From Hyphococcus aureus (lineage in GTDB: Bacteria; Pseudomonadota; Alphaproteobacteria; Caulobacterales; Parvularculaceae): a stretch of DNA of 64,000 nt. The stretch's first letter is position 1. Each line of letters opens with the position of its first letter. Below the pieces are notes generated by a model. That model made no database searches. It was not told the DNA's origin and saw only the letters and a list, made by a program, of their open reading frames with translations. Shown piece by piece: positions 1 to 7,965 of this stretch. The position numbers and the translations under genes were made by a program. The stretch is taken from the NCBI RefSeq assembly GCF_042643165.1, contig NZ_JBHRSH010000001.1:1798001-1862000 (forward strand), written 5' to 3'.

Positions 1-1
1 T

Positions 2-130
2 CATCTCGAAGCGCCAGTCATTCGCGTGACGGGCTATGATCTGCCTTATCCTCATGCCCATGAGTGGGATTATTTTCCCGGACCCAAGCGCGTCGGCGAT
101 GCGCTGAAAAAAGTGATGGAGGCCGCCTGA
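2..130 (+). CDS. 2-oxoacid dehydrogenase E1 component, beta subunit (3' end only)
   Basis: The first 42 codons are the C-terminus of a gene that enters from the left. The residues read GYDLPYPHAHEWDYFPG and then a short helix ending in KKVMEAA, which matches the end of transketolase-like E1 beta subunits. With E2 and E3 genes following on the same strand, the complex is most likely the branched-chain 2-oxoacid dehydrogenase. Its TGA overlaps the ATG of the E2 gene (TGATG), so the two are translationally coupled. Only the C-terminus is visible, so the exact substrate class rests on the E2 neighbour. Confidence 0.82.
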   Translation, partial: HLEAPVIRVTGYDLPYPHAHEWDYFPGPKRVGDALKKVMEAA

Positions 131-1467
131 TGGGGGAACATGTCATCAAGCTTCCCGATGTGGGGGAAGGCGTGGCGGAAGCCGAGCTTGTGGAATGGCT
201 CGCTGAGATTGGCGCCAATGTGCGTGAGGACGAAGTCATCGCTTCGGTGATGACCGACAAGGCGACAGTGGAGATCCCGTCGCCGGTCGAAGGCAAGATT
301 ATCTGGCGCGGCGGCGAGATTGGCGAAGTGCTCGCCGTTGGATCGCCGCTGGTGCGCCTCGAAGTCGACGGCGCCGGCAATGTGAAGCCGGGCGAAGCGG
401 CGCCTGCTGAAGCGAAGCCGGAAAAGAAAAAAGAAGAAAAGAAGGCGAAAGCAAAGCCTGCTGAAAAGCCTGCGCAGAAAACGGAAAAACCGAAGACAAA
501 CGGAAGCGCAAATGGCGCGGCAAACAGCGTCGCCGCAGCTTCAACTGCTTCGGTTGCATCCGCCAAATCCGCTGTGCCTCGCGCAGAAGGCGAAAAACCG
601 CTGGCGTCTCCCGCCGTCCGTAAGCGCGCCGCCGACGCCGGCGTCGATCTGCGCCGCGTGCCGGGAACCGGTCCCGCGGGCCGCATCACCCATGAAGATC
701 TCGACGCGTTTTTCAATAGCGACGGACAAACCGCATCAGCGCCCGGCGCCGGATTGCGGCGCAACACGTCAGTGAAAGACATTCCTGTCATAGGTCTGCG
801 CCGCAAGATCGCGGAAAAGATGGAAGCGGCGAACAATCGCATCGTTCCCATCACCTATGTGGATGAAGTTGACGTCACGGCGCTTGAGGATCTGCGCGCC
901 GAACTGAACAAGTCACGCAAGGAAGGCCGACCGAAACTGACGATCCTGCCGTTTCTGATGCGCGCCATGGTGAAGGCGATTTCGGAACAGCCGCATCTGA
1001 ACGCCATCTATGACGATGAGGCGGGCGTCATTCGCCAACATGGCGGCGTGCATATCGGCATTGCGGCGCAAACGCCGAACGGCCTCATGGTGCCGGTCGT
1101 CAGACACGCCGAAGCGCGCGACCTGTGGGATTGCGCAGCGGAAATGGCGCGTCTGTCAGAGGCGGCCAAAGACGGCAAGGCGTCGCGCGATGAGCTTTCG
1201 GGATCGACGATTACGATTACCTCGCTCGGCGCCATGGGCGGCATCGTGACGACGCCGGTGATCAACCACCCGGAAGTCGCCATTGTCGGCGTCAACAAGA
1301 TGCAGACCCTGCCGCGCTGGAATGGAACCGAGTTCATGCCGCGCAAGGTGATGAACCTTTCCTCCAGCTTCGATCATCGCGTGATCGACGGTTGGGACGC
1401 GGCGGTGTTCGTGCAGCGTTTGAAAGCGCTCCTCGAAACGCCTGCGATGATCTTTATTGAGAGCTGA
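130..1467 (+). CDS. bkdB: Dihydrolipoyl acyltransferase (E2) of a branched-chain 2-oxoacid dehydrogenase complex
   Basis: A 445-residue E2 core enzyme that carries acyl groups on a swinging lipoyl arm and passes them to CoA. The N-terminal lipoyl domain (about 1-80) has the modified lysine in TDKATVE at K44. A Lys/Ala/Glu-rich linker (about 95-150) is followed by a peripheral subunit-binding domain (about 158-195, starting LASPAVRKRAADAG). The catalytic acyltransferase domain ends with SSFDHRVIDGWDAA, where H416 and D420 are the active-site pair. The start at 130 is preferred over an in-frame ATG at 64, which would add 22 unrelated residues and lie inside the E1beta gene. Branched-chain rather than pyruvate specificity is inferred from the single lipoyl domain and overall resemblance. 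Confidence 0.9.
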   Translation: MGEHVIKLPDVGEGVAEAELVEWLAEIGANVREDEVIASVMTDKATVEIPSPVEGKIIWRGGEIGEVLAVGSPLVRLEVDGAGNVKPGEAAPAEAKPEKKKEEKKAKAKPAEKPAQKTEKPKTNGSANGAANSVAAASTASVASAKSAVPRAEGEKPLASPAVRKRAADAGVDLRRVPGTGPAGRITHEDLDAFFNSDGQTASAPGAGLRRNTSVKDIPVIGLRRKIAEKMEAANNRIVPITYVDEVDVTALEDLRAELNKSRKEGRPKLTILPFLMRAMVKAISEQPHLNAIYDDEAGVIRQHGGVHIGIAAQTPNGLMVPVVRHAEARDLWDCAAEMARLSEAAKDGKASRDELSGSTITITSLGAMGGIVTTPVINHPEVAIVGVNKMQTLPRWNGTEFMPRKVMNLSSSFDHRVIDGWDAAVFVQRLKALLETPAMIFIES

Positions 1468-1468
1468 C

Positions 1469-1771
1469 GTGCCACTGTTCCGGGCTTTCGATACGTTCAC
1501 TCTCCCATCCAGAAAATGGTTGGTCTTTTTCGGCACAATCGAAGAGGGAGTTATAGAAGTCGGAATGTCGATTTTAGTTCCGTTAAATTCCGCAATGAAA
1601 GTTTCCTATAAAATCAACAGTGTTGAATCGATCCTAAGGGCAGGTGAGTCATTCATAGGTTTAACGGTGCTATATGACGACGAAGGTGAAGCTGAAATCA
1701 CCCATGCGCTGGATATTCATGATGAAGTGCTGAAAGTTCAGCGCCTTCCAGAAAATCATGAAGATAGTTAG
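1469..1771 (+). CDS. Small protein resembling an elongation-factor domain II beta-barrel
   Basis: A 100-residue protein encoded between E2 and E3 of the dehydrogenase operon. The start is uncertain: GTG at 1469 lies one base after the E2 stop codon, and a TTG at 1457 is also in frame. Residues of the type GTIEEGVIEVGMSILVP followed by an Asn-Ser-Val-Glu-Ser segment and IGLTVLYDDEG recall the beta-barrel domain II of EF-Tu-like GTPases, but there is no GTPase domain. Codon use and base composition are visibly more AT-rich than the flanking dehydrogenase genes, which suggests a later insertion. It overlaps a possible upstream start of the E3 gene. The function is unknown. Confidence 0.55.
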   Translation: MPLFRAFDTFTLPSRKWLVFFGTIEEGVIEVGMSILVPLNSAMKVSYKINSVESILRAGESFIGLTVLYDDEGEAEITHALDIHDEVLKVQRLPENHEDS

Positions 1772-1778
1772 AGAAGAG

Positions 1779-3167
1779 ATGATGCAAGACATTTCCTGCA
1801 AAGTGCTCGTCATCGGCGCCGGGCCCGGCGGTTACATCGCGGCGATCCGCGCGGGCCAGCTCGGCCTTGATACGGTGATTGTCGAGGGCGCCTATCACGG
1901 CGGAACATGCCTCAATGTCGGCTGCATCCCGTCGAAGGCGATCATTCACGCCGCCGACGAATTCGAGAAGGCGGCGCATTTTGCGGGCGACAGCGCCATT
2001 GGCGTCAAGGCCGGGAAACCGGAAATCGATTTCAAAAAAACCGTCGCATGGAAAGACGGCATCGTCAAACGTCTGACGACCGGCGTCGGCGGACTTCTAA
2101 AGAAAAACAAGGTGCGCGCCATCAATGGTTGGGCGACGTTCATCGACGGCAAGACCGTCGATGTAAAAGGCGGCGATGACACCTACCGCATCCGCGCGGA
2201 GAACATCATCATCGCCACGGGCTCGGTTCCTGTGGAGCTGCCGTTCCTGAAGTTTGGCGAGAATGTTATTTCCTCGACTGAAGCGCTGGCCCTGTCTGCG
2301 CCGCCGAAAACGCTTGCCGTTGTCGGCGCGGGCTATATCGGTCTTGAACTTGGGATCGCCTTCGCAAAACTCGGAACCAAAGTCACCGTCGTGGAAGCGA
2401 TGGACAAGATCCTGCCGCTTTACGACAAGGAACTGACGCGCCCCGTCGAGAAAACATTGAAGCGCCTCGGTGTCGAAGTGTTGCTCGGCGCAAAAGCCAA
2501 GGGCGCGTCGAAAAAGGGGCTCGATATCGAAACGGCGAAGGGTGAGGCGGAAACGGTGAAAGCGGAAAAAATTCTCGTCACGGTGGGCCGTGCGCCGAAG
2601 ACCGAAGGCTGGGGCCGCGAGAAACTTGTGCTCGATATGGTAGGCAAGTTCATCCAGATCGACGATCAGTGCAGAACCTCCATGAGCGGCGTTTACGCCA
2701 TTGGCGACGTCACCGGCGAGCCCATGCTGGCGCACCGCGCCATGGCGCAAGGAGAAATGGTCGCGGAGATCATCGCGGGCCATAACCGCCGCTGGGACAA
2801 GCGGGCGATCCCCGCCGTCTGTTTCACCGATCCGGAAATCGCTTCCGTGGGCCTCTCGCCGGAGGAAGCGAAAGCGCAAGGCGAGGTGAAGGTTCAGAAC
2901 TTTCCGTTCAGCGCCAATGGCCGCGCCATGTCCATGGAGGCCGAAGACGGCTTCATCCGTATCGTCGCGCGCGCGGACAATAATCTGGTGCTGGGTGTGC
3001 AGGCCGTCGGCAAAGGCGTCTCTGAACTTTCGACCGCCTTCGGTCTCGCCATCGAAATGGGCGCGACGCTTGAAGACATTGCCGGCACGATTCACGCGCA
3101 TCCAACGCTCGGCGAAGCGTTTCAGGAAGCGGCGCTGCGCACCTTAGGTCACGCGCTGCATATTTAA
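1779..3167 (+). CDS. lpdA: Dihydrolipoyl dehydrogenase (E3)
   Basis: An FAD disulfide oxidoreductase that reoxidises the dihydrolipoyl arm of E2 and reduces NAD+. Visible motifs are the N-terminal FAD site VIGAGPGGYIAAIRAGQ, the redox-active disulfide in GGTCLNVGCIPSK (C44 and C49 from this start), the NAD site VVGAGYIGLELG, the second FAD motif YAIGDV, and the C-terminal HAHPTLGEAFQE that supplies the His-Glu base. The purine-rich stretch GAGAAGAG just upstream supports starting at the ATG pair 1779/1782; an ATG at 1758 would add seven residues and overlap the small upstream gene. It is the last gene of the operon, with a convergent peptidase gene two bases after the stop. Confidence 0.93.
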   Translation: MMQDISCKVLVIGAGPGGYIAAIRAGQLGLDTVIVEGAYHGGTCLNVGCIPSKAIIHAADEFEKAAHFAGDSAIGVKAGKPEIDFKKTVAWKDGIVKRLTTGVGGLLKKNKVRAINGWATFIDGKTVDVKGGDDTYRIRAENIIIATGSVPVELPFLKFGENVISSTEALALSAPPKTLAVVGAGYIGLELGIAFAKLGTKVTVVEAMDKILPLYDKELTRPVEKTLKRLGVEVLLGAKAKGASKKGLDIETAKGEAETVKAEKILVTVGRAPKTEGWGREKLVLDMVGKFIQIDDQCRTSMSGVYAIGDVTGEPMLAHRAMAQGEMVAEIIAGHNRRWDKRAIPAVCFTDPEIASVGLSPEEAKAQGEVKVQNFPFSANGRAMSMEAEDGFIRIVARADNNLVLGVQAVGKGVSELSTAFGLAIEMGATLEDIAGTIHAHPTLGEAFQEAALRTLGHALHI

Positions 3168-3168
3168 G

Positions 3169-3984
3169 TTAAAACCAATCCGCCGGATCGAGCCGGTAAT
3201 AAGCGCTAAGCTCGTCATAAAGATCGGGTTCCGCCTCACGCAGATCGCGCGGGCGTTCGAAAAAAACTTCCGTCGCGACGGCGAAAAACTCCGCCGGGTT
3301 GGTGGCGCCATAGGCGTCGAGGACGTTGCCTCGGCCGGCGCTCGCATCTTCGCGTAATCGTTCGTAGGCGTCCTGAAACACGCGCGCCCAGCGGGACGCG
3401 CTTTGATCCTTGTCGAGCAGGGGCGAGCCGTCGGTGACGCCGGTTTCATTGTCGAGCTGATGCGCGAATTCATGCATCACCACATTATGCCCGTCATGGG
3501 CCGCAAAGGCGCCATAAGCCGCCTGATCCCATGACAGGATGACCGGTCCGCGCGCCCAGCTCTCGCCGGAGCGGACGGGCCGGTGCTCCATCATCACATT
3601 GCCTTCGGCGCGCCGCATCTGGCTTGTAAAAACGGCGGGGTACACATGAATGGTGTGGAGCGTATTGTACCAGCGGTTTTCCTTGTTGACGATCAACAGG
3701 CACGCTTGCGCCGCGATCACGACGCGCACCTCATCGGTGATTTCAAATCCTTGCGCGCCGTAAAACTTTTTCTCCGCAAGAAAACGATTGATCAGCCCGT
3801 CGAGGCGCTTGCGTAAGTCATGAGGCAGCGCGTTGTAGACCGGCACGCGCGCCCGCAGGATCTGGCGGAACGCGCCCGGCAGAGGCGCGGCGAGCAGCGC
3901 TTCCGTCTTGCGGCGCTGCAACGCCCAGCGCCCGCCGATGAAAAGGCCGGCGGCGGCGGCTAGGATGATGAATGCGATGTTCAT
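3169..3984 (-). CDS. mtfA: MtfA-type zinc-dependent peptidase
   Basis: A 271-residue member of the MtfA (PF06167) family. In E. coli MtfA binds the repressor Mlc and has aminopeptidase activity. The zinc site is the HEFAH sequence at H171-E172-H175, and a downstream glutamate in FFAVATEVFFE is the likely third ligand. Unlike cytosolic MtfA, this copy starts with a hydrophobic helix (about residues 3-20), so it is probably anchored in the inner membrane. It lies downstream of the rtcB gene on the same strand with a 51-bp gap and may be cotranscribed. Whether it regulates sugar uptake here cannot be told from the sequence. Confidence 0.85.
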   Translation of the reverse strand: MNIAFIILAAAAGLFIGGRWALQRRKTEALLAAPLPGAFRQILRARVPVYNALPHDLRKRLDGLINRFLAEKKFYGAQGFEITDEVRVVIAAQACLLIVNKENRWYNTLHTIHVYPAVFTSQMRRAEGNVMMEHRPVRSGESWARGPVILSWDQAAYGAFAAHDGHNVVMHEFAHQLDNETGVTDGSPLLDKDQSASRWARVFQDAYERLREDASAGRGNVLDAYGATNPAEFFAVATEVFFERPRDLREAEPDLYDELSAYYRLDPADWF

Positions 3985-4035
3985 GGGGCGAAATATGGGG
4001 CGCGGGGAGAGGATGGCAAGCGCCTTGACAGCGTT

Positions 4036-4401
4036 TCAGGTGCTATGAACGCGCTTGCCTTTGTCGTACCGGGCGACAACTTCAATTTTACCGATAATGT
4101 GCTTGTTGAAGGCGCCCAATTCGTCCGCGGGAACCCAGAGTTCTTTGCACTCTGAACCACCCGCGATCTGAACAGGGAATCGCGCAGCATAAGAATCATT
4201 GATCTCGAATGCGACGACATAACCAACATGGTCGTGGTTCTGCCGCACCGAATTCCAGTCCCGTGCAATCTTCTCTGCATACTCAAAAGTGAGCACCGGA
4301 TAGAAGATGGGCTGCTCCGGCAAACGAGGAGGAAACTCGCGCATGCCGGAAGCTTCGATCTTGTCCAGTTCATTCCGCCCGACGGGCCGCCAGAGTTTCA
4401 T
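4036..4401 (-). CDS. Small conserved protein of the ADP-ribosylation/crystallin J1 type
   Basis: A 121-residue protein that starts MKLWRPVGRNELDKI, preceded by GGAG at a good distance; an upstream in-frame start at 4488 would add 29 residues encoded by spacer DNA. Conserved-looking blocks are FYPVLTFEYAEKIARDWN, GYVVAFE, and ELWVPADELGAFN. I recognise these as the short bacterial proteins often named ADP-ribosylation/crystallin J1; the biochemical activity of that group is not established to my knowledge. It sits 88 bp after rtcB on the same strand, which suggests a link to RNA end chemistry, but that is inference only. Confidence 0.6.
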   Translation of the reverse strand: MKLWRPVGRNELDKIEASGMREFPPRLPEQPIFYPVLTFEYAEKIARDWNSVRQNHDHVGYVVAFEINDSYAARFPVQIAGGSECKELWVPADELGAFNKHIIGKIEVVARYDKGKRVHST

Positions 4402-4489
4402 TTTCAAATCTCCAAAATCGTTGGGACCGGCGGCCCCCTGCATTCGCCGCCGGTCCCCGTTGAGGGGAGACGGCGGATTCCGTCTCACC

Positions 4490-5719
4490 CTATCCCTTGA
4501 CGCACACGATCTGCTTCAGCGTGTGCACGACCTCGACGAGGTCGGTTTGCGCGGCCATGACGGCGTCAATGTCCTTATAGGCGCCGGGCGTTTCGTCGAT
4601 GACGCCGCGGTCCTTCCGGCATTCAACGCCTTCGGTCGCCGCGCGGTGGTCGGCGAGCGTGAAGGTTTGCTTCGCCGCCGTCCGGCTCATCTTGCGGCCC
4701 GCGCCGTGCGAGCACGAACAGAAAGACTGTTCGTTCCCGCGCCCGGAGACGATGTAGGACTTCGCCCCCATCGATCCCGGAATGATGCCAAGCTCGCCTT
4801 CGCCGGCGCGCACTGCGCCTTTGCGGGTCACCCAGACATCCGCGCCGAAATGCCGTTCACGCGCCACATAATTGTGGTGGCAGTTGACGGCGCGCCTTTC
4901 GATGCGGAACTTCCCGACCTTTTTCGGAAGGCGGTAACGCAGCGACGCCAGCACGCGCTCCATCATCGCCTCGCGGTTTTCCCGCGCGAAGTCCTGCGCC
5001 CAGTGGACGGCCTCCACATAGTCCGTGAAAAGCTCTTCGCCTTCCTCGAACCAGGCGAGGTCTTTATCGGGCACGCCGTAACCGCGCTTGATCAGCTCTT
5101 CACGGGCGCGTTCGATAAAATACGTCCCGATCCGGTTGCCGATCCCGCGAGAGCCTGAGTGAAGCATCACCCAGAGGCGATTTTCCTCATCAAGACAAAG
5201 CTCGATGAAGTGGTTGCCCGTGCCGAGCGAGCCGAGATGGATCACGTGGTTCGCGCCGCGAATTTTGCGGTGCTTGTCCTCGATCACCGTCAGGCGATCG
5301 GCGAGACCGGAGTCGACGAAACGCGAGGCGATCGCGTTCGGCACGCCTTTCATCCAGCCGCCTTTCTTGCCGACGCCGCCATGGGGCACCGAGCGTTCGA
5401 TGTCCGAGCGGATCATCGACAGATCGTCCGGCAACTGATCGGCGGTGACAGTTGTCCTCAACGCCATCATCCCGCAGCCGATGTCGACGCCGACCGCAGC
5501 GGGAATGATGGCGCCCTTTGTGGCGATCACCGAGCCGACGGTTGCGCCGCGCCCGAAGTGAACATCGGGCATCGCCGCGACGTGTGAGTGGATGAAGGGC
5601 AGGCGCGCCACATTGGCGAGCTGCATCCGCGCGCTATCCTCCACGGGAACGCCGCGCACCCAGGCTTTCACCGGCGCGCCGCCGGTTTCCATCACGTCAA
5701 AATTTACATCTTCCGCCAT
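4490..5719 (-). CDS. rtcB: RNA-splicing ligase RtcB
   Basis: A 409-residue GTP- and Mn2+-dependent RNA ligase that joins 2',3'-cyclic-phosphate or 3'-phosphate ends to 5'-OH ends. Active-site elements are VGVDIGCGM (D79 and C82, metal ligands), GTGNHFIE (H170), LHSGSRG (H187), NCHHNY (H281) and SCSHGAGRKMSR with H338, equivalent to the guanylylated histidine of E. coli RtcB. The length matches the E. coli enzyme. A perfect AGGAGGT ribosome-binding site precedes the ATG, which is stronger than at most neighbours. No rtcA is in the window. The PIN-domain gene upstream on the same strand hints at an RNA cutting and repair context. Confidence 0.95.
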   Translation of the reverse strand: MAEDVNFDVMETGGAPVKAWVRGVPVEDSARMQLANVARLPFIHSHVAAMPDVHFGRGATVGSVIATKGAIIPAAVGVDIGCGMMALRTTVTADQLPDDLSMIRSDIERSVPHGGVGKKGGWMKGVPNAIASRFVDSGLADRLTVIEDKHRKIRGANHVIHLGSLGTGNHFIELCLDEENRLWVMLHSGSRGIGNRIGTYFIERAREELIKRGYGVPDKDLAWFEEGEELFTDYVEAVHWAQDFARENREAMMERVLASLRYRLPKKVGKFRIERRAVNCHHNYVARERHFGADVWVTRKGAVRAGEGELGIIPGSMGAKSYIVSGRGNEQSFCSCSHGAGRKMSRTAAKQTFTLADHRAATEGVECRKDRGVIDETPGAYKDIDAVMAAQTDLVEVVHTLKQIVCVKG

Positions 5720-5770
5720 TAGAACCTCCTGTGGTTGGCGGGGCTAAACTTCCGGCCGGCTAATCCGCGT

Positions 5771-5866
5771 TGCTCTTCATCCTGAGGAGCAAATTTTCCT
5801 TCGTCCTTCGAGACGAACCTTCGGTTCCCTCAGGATGAAGGAAAATTTGCGTCTCGAAGGACGATG
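5771..5866. repeat. Dispersed palindromic repeat with swapped arms
   Basis: Three blocks occur twice, the second time as reverse complements: CTTCATCCTGAG (5776-5787) pairs with CTCAGGATGAAG (about 5829-5840), AAATTTTCC (5791-5799) pairs with GGAAAATTT (about 5840-5848), and CGTCCTTCGAGACG (5802-5815) pairs with CGTCTCGAAGGACG (5849-5862). The complements appear in the order A'-B'-C' rather than C'-B'-A', so the transcript could form alternative hairpins but not one nested hairpin. Elements with the words CTCAGGATGA and CCTTCGAGACG are common interspersed repeats in alphaproteobacterial genomes. It lies just upstream of rtcB. Confidence 0.75.
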
Positions 5867-5904
5867 CGGATTGGCCGTCCACTCGCTAAGCCTTTCTTCG
5901 GGCA

Positions 5905-5940
5905 ACAAAAAACCCTCCGAGGCGGGGCCTTGGAGGGTTC
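5905..5940 (-). terminator. Rho-independent terminator after the 44-residue ORF
   Basis: Read on the minus strand, AACCCTCC pairs with GGAGGGTT around an inner GGC/GCC stem and a short loop, followed by a run of T. It lies 32 bp after the stop of the small ORF at 5972-6106 and before rtcB, so it should separate the two transcripts or act as an attenuator. Confidence 0.75.
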
Positions 5941-5971
5941 GAACATCCGTCTCCGGAATATGCGGATGTAA

Positions 5972-6106
5972 CTACCGCATCAGGACGAAACCCTCCGTAA
6001 CCGCCTCATCGGCGAGCGCGCGTGCGTATTCGGGCTGCAGATATTGCAGCGCGACGCTTTGCTCGTTCCTAAGGCTCATATTTGAAGCCGGTTTCATCTC
6101 ATTCAT
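5972..6106 (-). CDS. 44-residue small protein
   Basis: A short ORF below usual length cutoffs. It starts MNEMKPASNMSLRNEQS, continues through ALQYLQPEYARALAD and ends in GFVLMR. AAAAGG lies directly upstream of the ATG, and a strong terminator follows the stop, so it looks like a self-contained transcription unit. The composition is soluble and helix-prone, with no signal or membrane segment and no run of one amino acid that would mark a classic leader peptide. A longer plus-strand ORF across the same bases (5835-6119) crosses the repeat and terminator and is less credible. The function is unknown. Confidence 0.55.
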   Translation of the reverse strand: MNEMKPASNMSLRNEQSVALQYLQPEYARALADEAVTEGFVLMR

Positions 6107-6242
6107 CCTTTTCGCGTGACCATCACGCGTGGGGAGGGGTGAATACGCCAATTTTGACTGATGTCAAGTTGATAAAAAGTTTTTCAGCGCACCGTGTATT
6201 TTCACATGGCGCCCGTGGAGGTGAGTCATAGTTTGGGCCGGA

Positions 6243-7631
6243 TCAAAAATCCGGATAGGTAAGTATAGAAAAATCGTGCTCACTTATCCGTTTTCCCAAG
6301 AACTCTTGAAGCGGGAATTCTCGCAAAAACTTTCTATTACCAAAGTCAAACAATTCTCTCGCTGGGGGATGAACGATCGAAAAATCAACAGGAATATTTT
6401 CGGTAGTTTCACCAATGCCGTTTGCTGAAGTTGCTCTTACCGTTATTTTTGCAGGAGTACCAAAGCTGGCGCGCAAGAGCATGAATAATTGGATTTCGTA
6501 TTGAGTATCATGACGAAAGTCTTGGCAGCGGTAGTTCATATAGCGTTCCGTGGTTAAGTCTTCAGACAACACAAACTCATGCGGAGCTATTGAAAAATTT
6601 GGCCTTTGTAAGGCCGGCATGTCGAAGCCTGTCTTGTATTGGGGGGATGGGCCGTTTGGGTAGCCAAAAAGGAACTGCTCCCTAACCTCGCACTCGTTAG
6701 CAAAAATTTCGAGGATGAATTTATCGGCTGTTACTTTGCCTATATTTTTGATGCAGACCGTGCACAGGAATTGGCTAAAGAACATCGACAGGAAGTTAGG
6801 AAAGGCGTCCAAGAAACGGGGCACGCTCTCTATGAAGTCGCGATGGATTTTGTCATTTTCAGAATTGAGGTATGATTGCGGGCCGTATTCTGTCCTAGGC
6901 GGCTTTAGCTCGTTCAGAATATACTTTTGAAATTTTTTCCTATCTTCGTCACTCAATGCTTGTGCCTGAGGGATCTCAATACCATTTGGTATATCCAAGT
7001 GTATTTGGATTTCAAACTTTGGTTTGTCACTTTCTAATTCTGCTACCCTAGCTTTTAGCTGCTGGACCAGCTTGTCCTTTGGGTGAGGTTCGCTATCAAG
7101 TAGCCAGTGATTTGGCGGGCGAAGTGCTTTGCCGCCATGTCTACGCACACTATTACAAGGCCGATTGTCGAAACCGAAAAACGTAGGCTCGACGTCGCCA
7201 GTCGCAGCTACATTTAGGGCTTGCGCAGCTAAAATGTCATCTGGATGCTTTGGGTCAAGGTCTGAAATCCCCGACCAATCTATTCCCCTTATAGGCGGCG
7301 CAATTAAATAAACCTTCGGGGCGGATTTGCACAATTCAATCGGTAAGTTTACGTCGTCGCTACTGTCAAAATAGCGATTGAACTGACGTGCCTTCTTTGC
7401 AAGGCGGCCATCTCTCTTTTTTGAATCGACCTCAGAAAGTAGCTGTGGCAGCGCGAGTAGAATAATCGGCCCAATGGGGTCTACTTCCTTCCACGGCAAT
7501 TCGGAAATCGGCTTCGTGTGAAAAACAAAATTCGTATCGATTATGAGAGCAGAAGAAAAGCCAGATAAGTCGAGGTTCGGAGAGTTTTGCTTTCGCTGAA
7601 AAACTGATTTGAAGAACTGGTCGAGTTTCAC
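6243..7631 (-). CDS. PIN-domain nuclease fused to an unrecognised C-terminal domain
   Basis: A 462-residue protein with a GTG start (AAGG upstream). The N-terminal 165 residues have the acidic pattern of PIN-fold ribonucleases: D32 in LIIDTNFVF, E67 in LPQLLSEVDSKK, D131/D132 in HPDDILAAQAL, and D155 in FFGFDNRPCNSVRRHG. A short coiled coil (about 184-204, KDKLVQQLKARVAELES) leads into about 255 residues that look beta-rich and that I cannot assign. The gene is clearly more AT-rich than its neighbours and uses rarer codons, which suggests transfer. There is no adjacent VapB-like antitoxin. It is upstream of the 44-residue ORF and rtcB on the same strand. RNA cleavage is inferred from the fold, and the target is unknown. 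Confidence 0.65.
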   Translation of the reverse strand: MKLDQFFKSVFQRKQNSPNLDLSGFSSALIIDTNFVFHTKPISELPWKEVDPIGPIILLALPQLLSEVDSKKRDGRLAKKARQFNRYFDSSDDVNLPIELCKSAPKVYLIAPPIRGIDWSGISDLDPKHPDDILAAQALNVAATGDVEPTFFGFDNRPCNSVRRHGGKALRPPNHWLLDSEPHPKDKLVQQLKARVAELESDKPKFEIQIHLDIPNGIEIPQAQALSDEDRKKFQKYILNELKPPRTEYGPQSYLNSENDKIHRDFIESVPRFLDAFPNFLSMFFSQFLCTVCIKNIGKVTADKFILEIFANECEVREQFLFGYPNGPSPQYKTGFDMPALQRPNFSIAPHEFVLSEDLTTERYMNYRCQDFRHDTQYEIQLFMLLRASFGTPAKITVRATSANGIGETTENIPVDFSIVHPPARELFDFGNRKFLREFPLQEFLGKRISEHDFSILTYPDF

Positions 7632-7965
7632 GTTTACGAGCCTTAATATCCAATTTGCCCCTTATTAAAACGTGCGCTTTTCCAAAGAAAACTTCAAACA
7701 GAACTGGCCGCTTTGCCCTAGAAAAGTCGCTGGAAGTCGACGAATCAAACGGCGGCGGGCTGTAGTATAAGGCCATTTCAGAAGGCGTGGATAACTTTTC
7801 ACCACTTTTCTAATGGCCGTATAATGCTTCCATGTTGGCGTAGCTTATGCGCAGGTTCTGGCGCCAAAGAGGCGCGAGCAGAAAATGTCAAATGGCGCCA
7901 GACTCGGCTGCAGCCCAATAAAGACGGGGGCGAAAAAAGGCGCGAGAGGGCGGAAGGCGAATTCT
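7632..7965. other. AT-rich stretch without a convincing gene
   Basis: About 330 bases between the PIN gene and a palindromic repeat. A minus-strand ORF beginning at 7776 runs into the PIN gene in another frame and shows no family resemblance. A TATAAT with a weak upstream hexamer (about 7798-7825) could be a plus-strand promoter, but no gene follows it. I see nothing else here. Confidence 0.5.

Noticed and set aside
2097..3101. 334-codon minus-strand ORF inside lpdA
   Set aside because: Antisense shadow of an intact dihydrolipoyl dehydrogenase gene.
5835..6119. 94-codon plus-strand ORF across the repeat and terminator
   Set aside because: It is composed of repeat and terminator DNA and conflicts with the better supported minus-strand 44-residue ORF.
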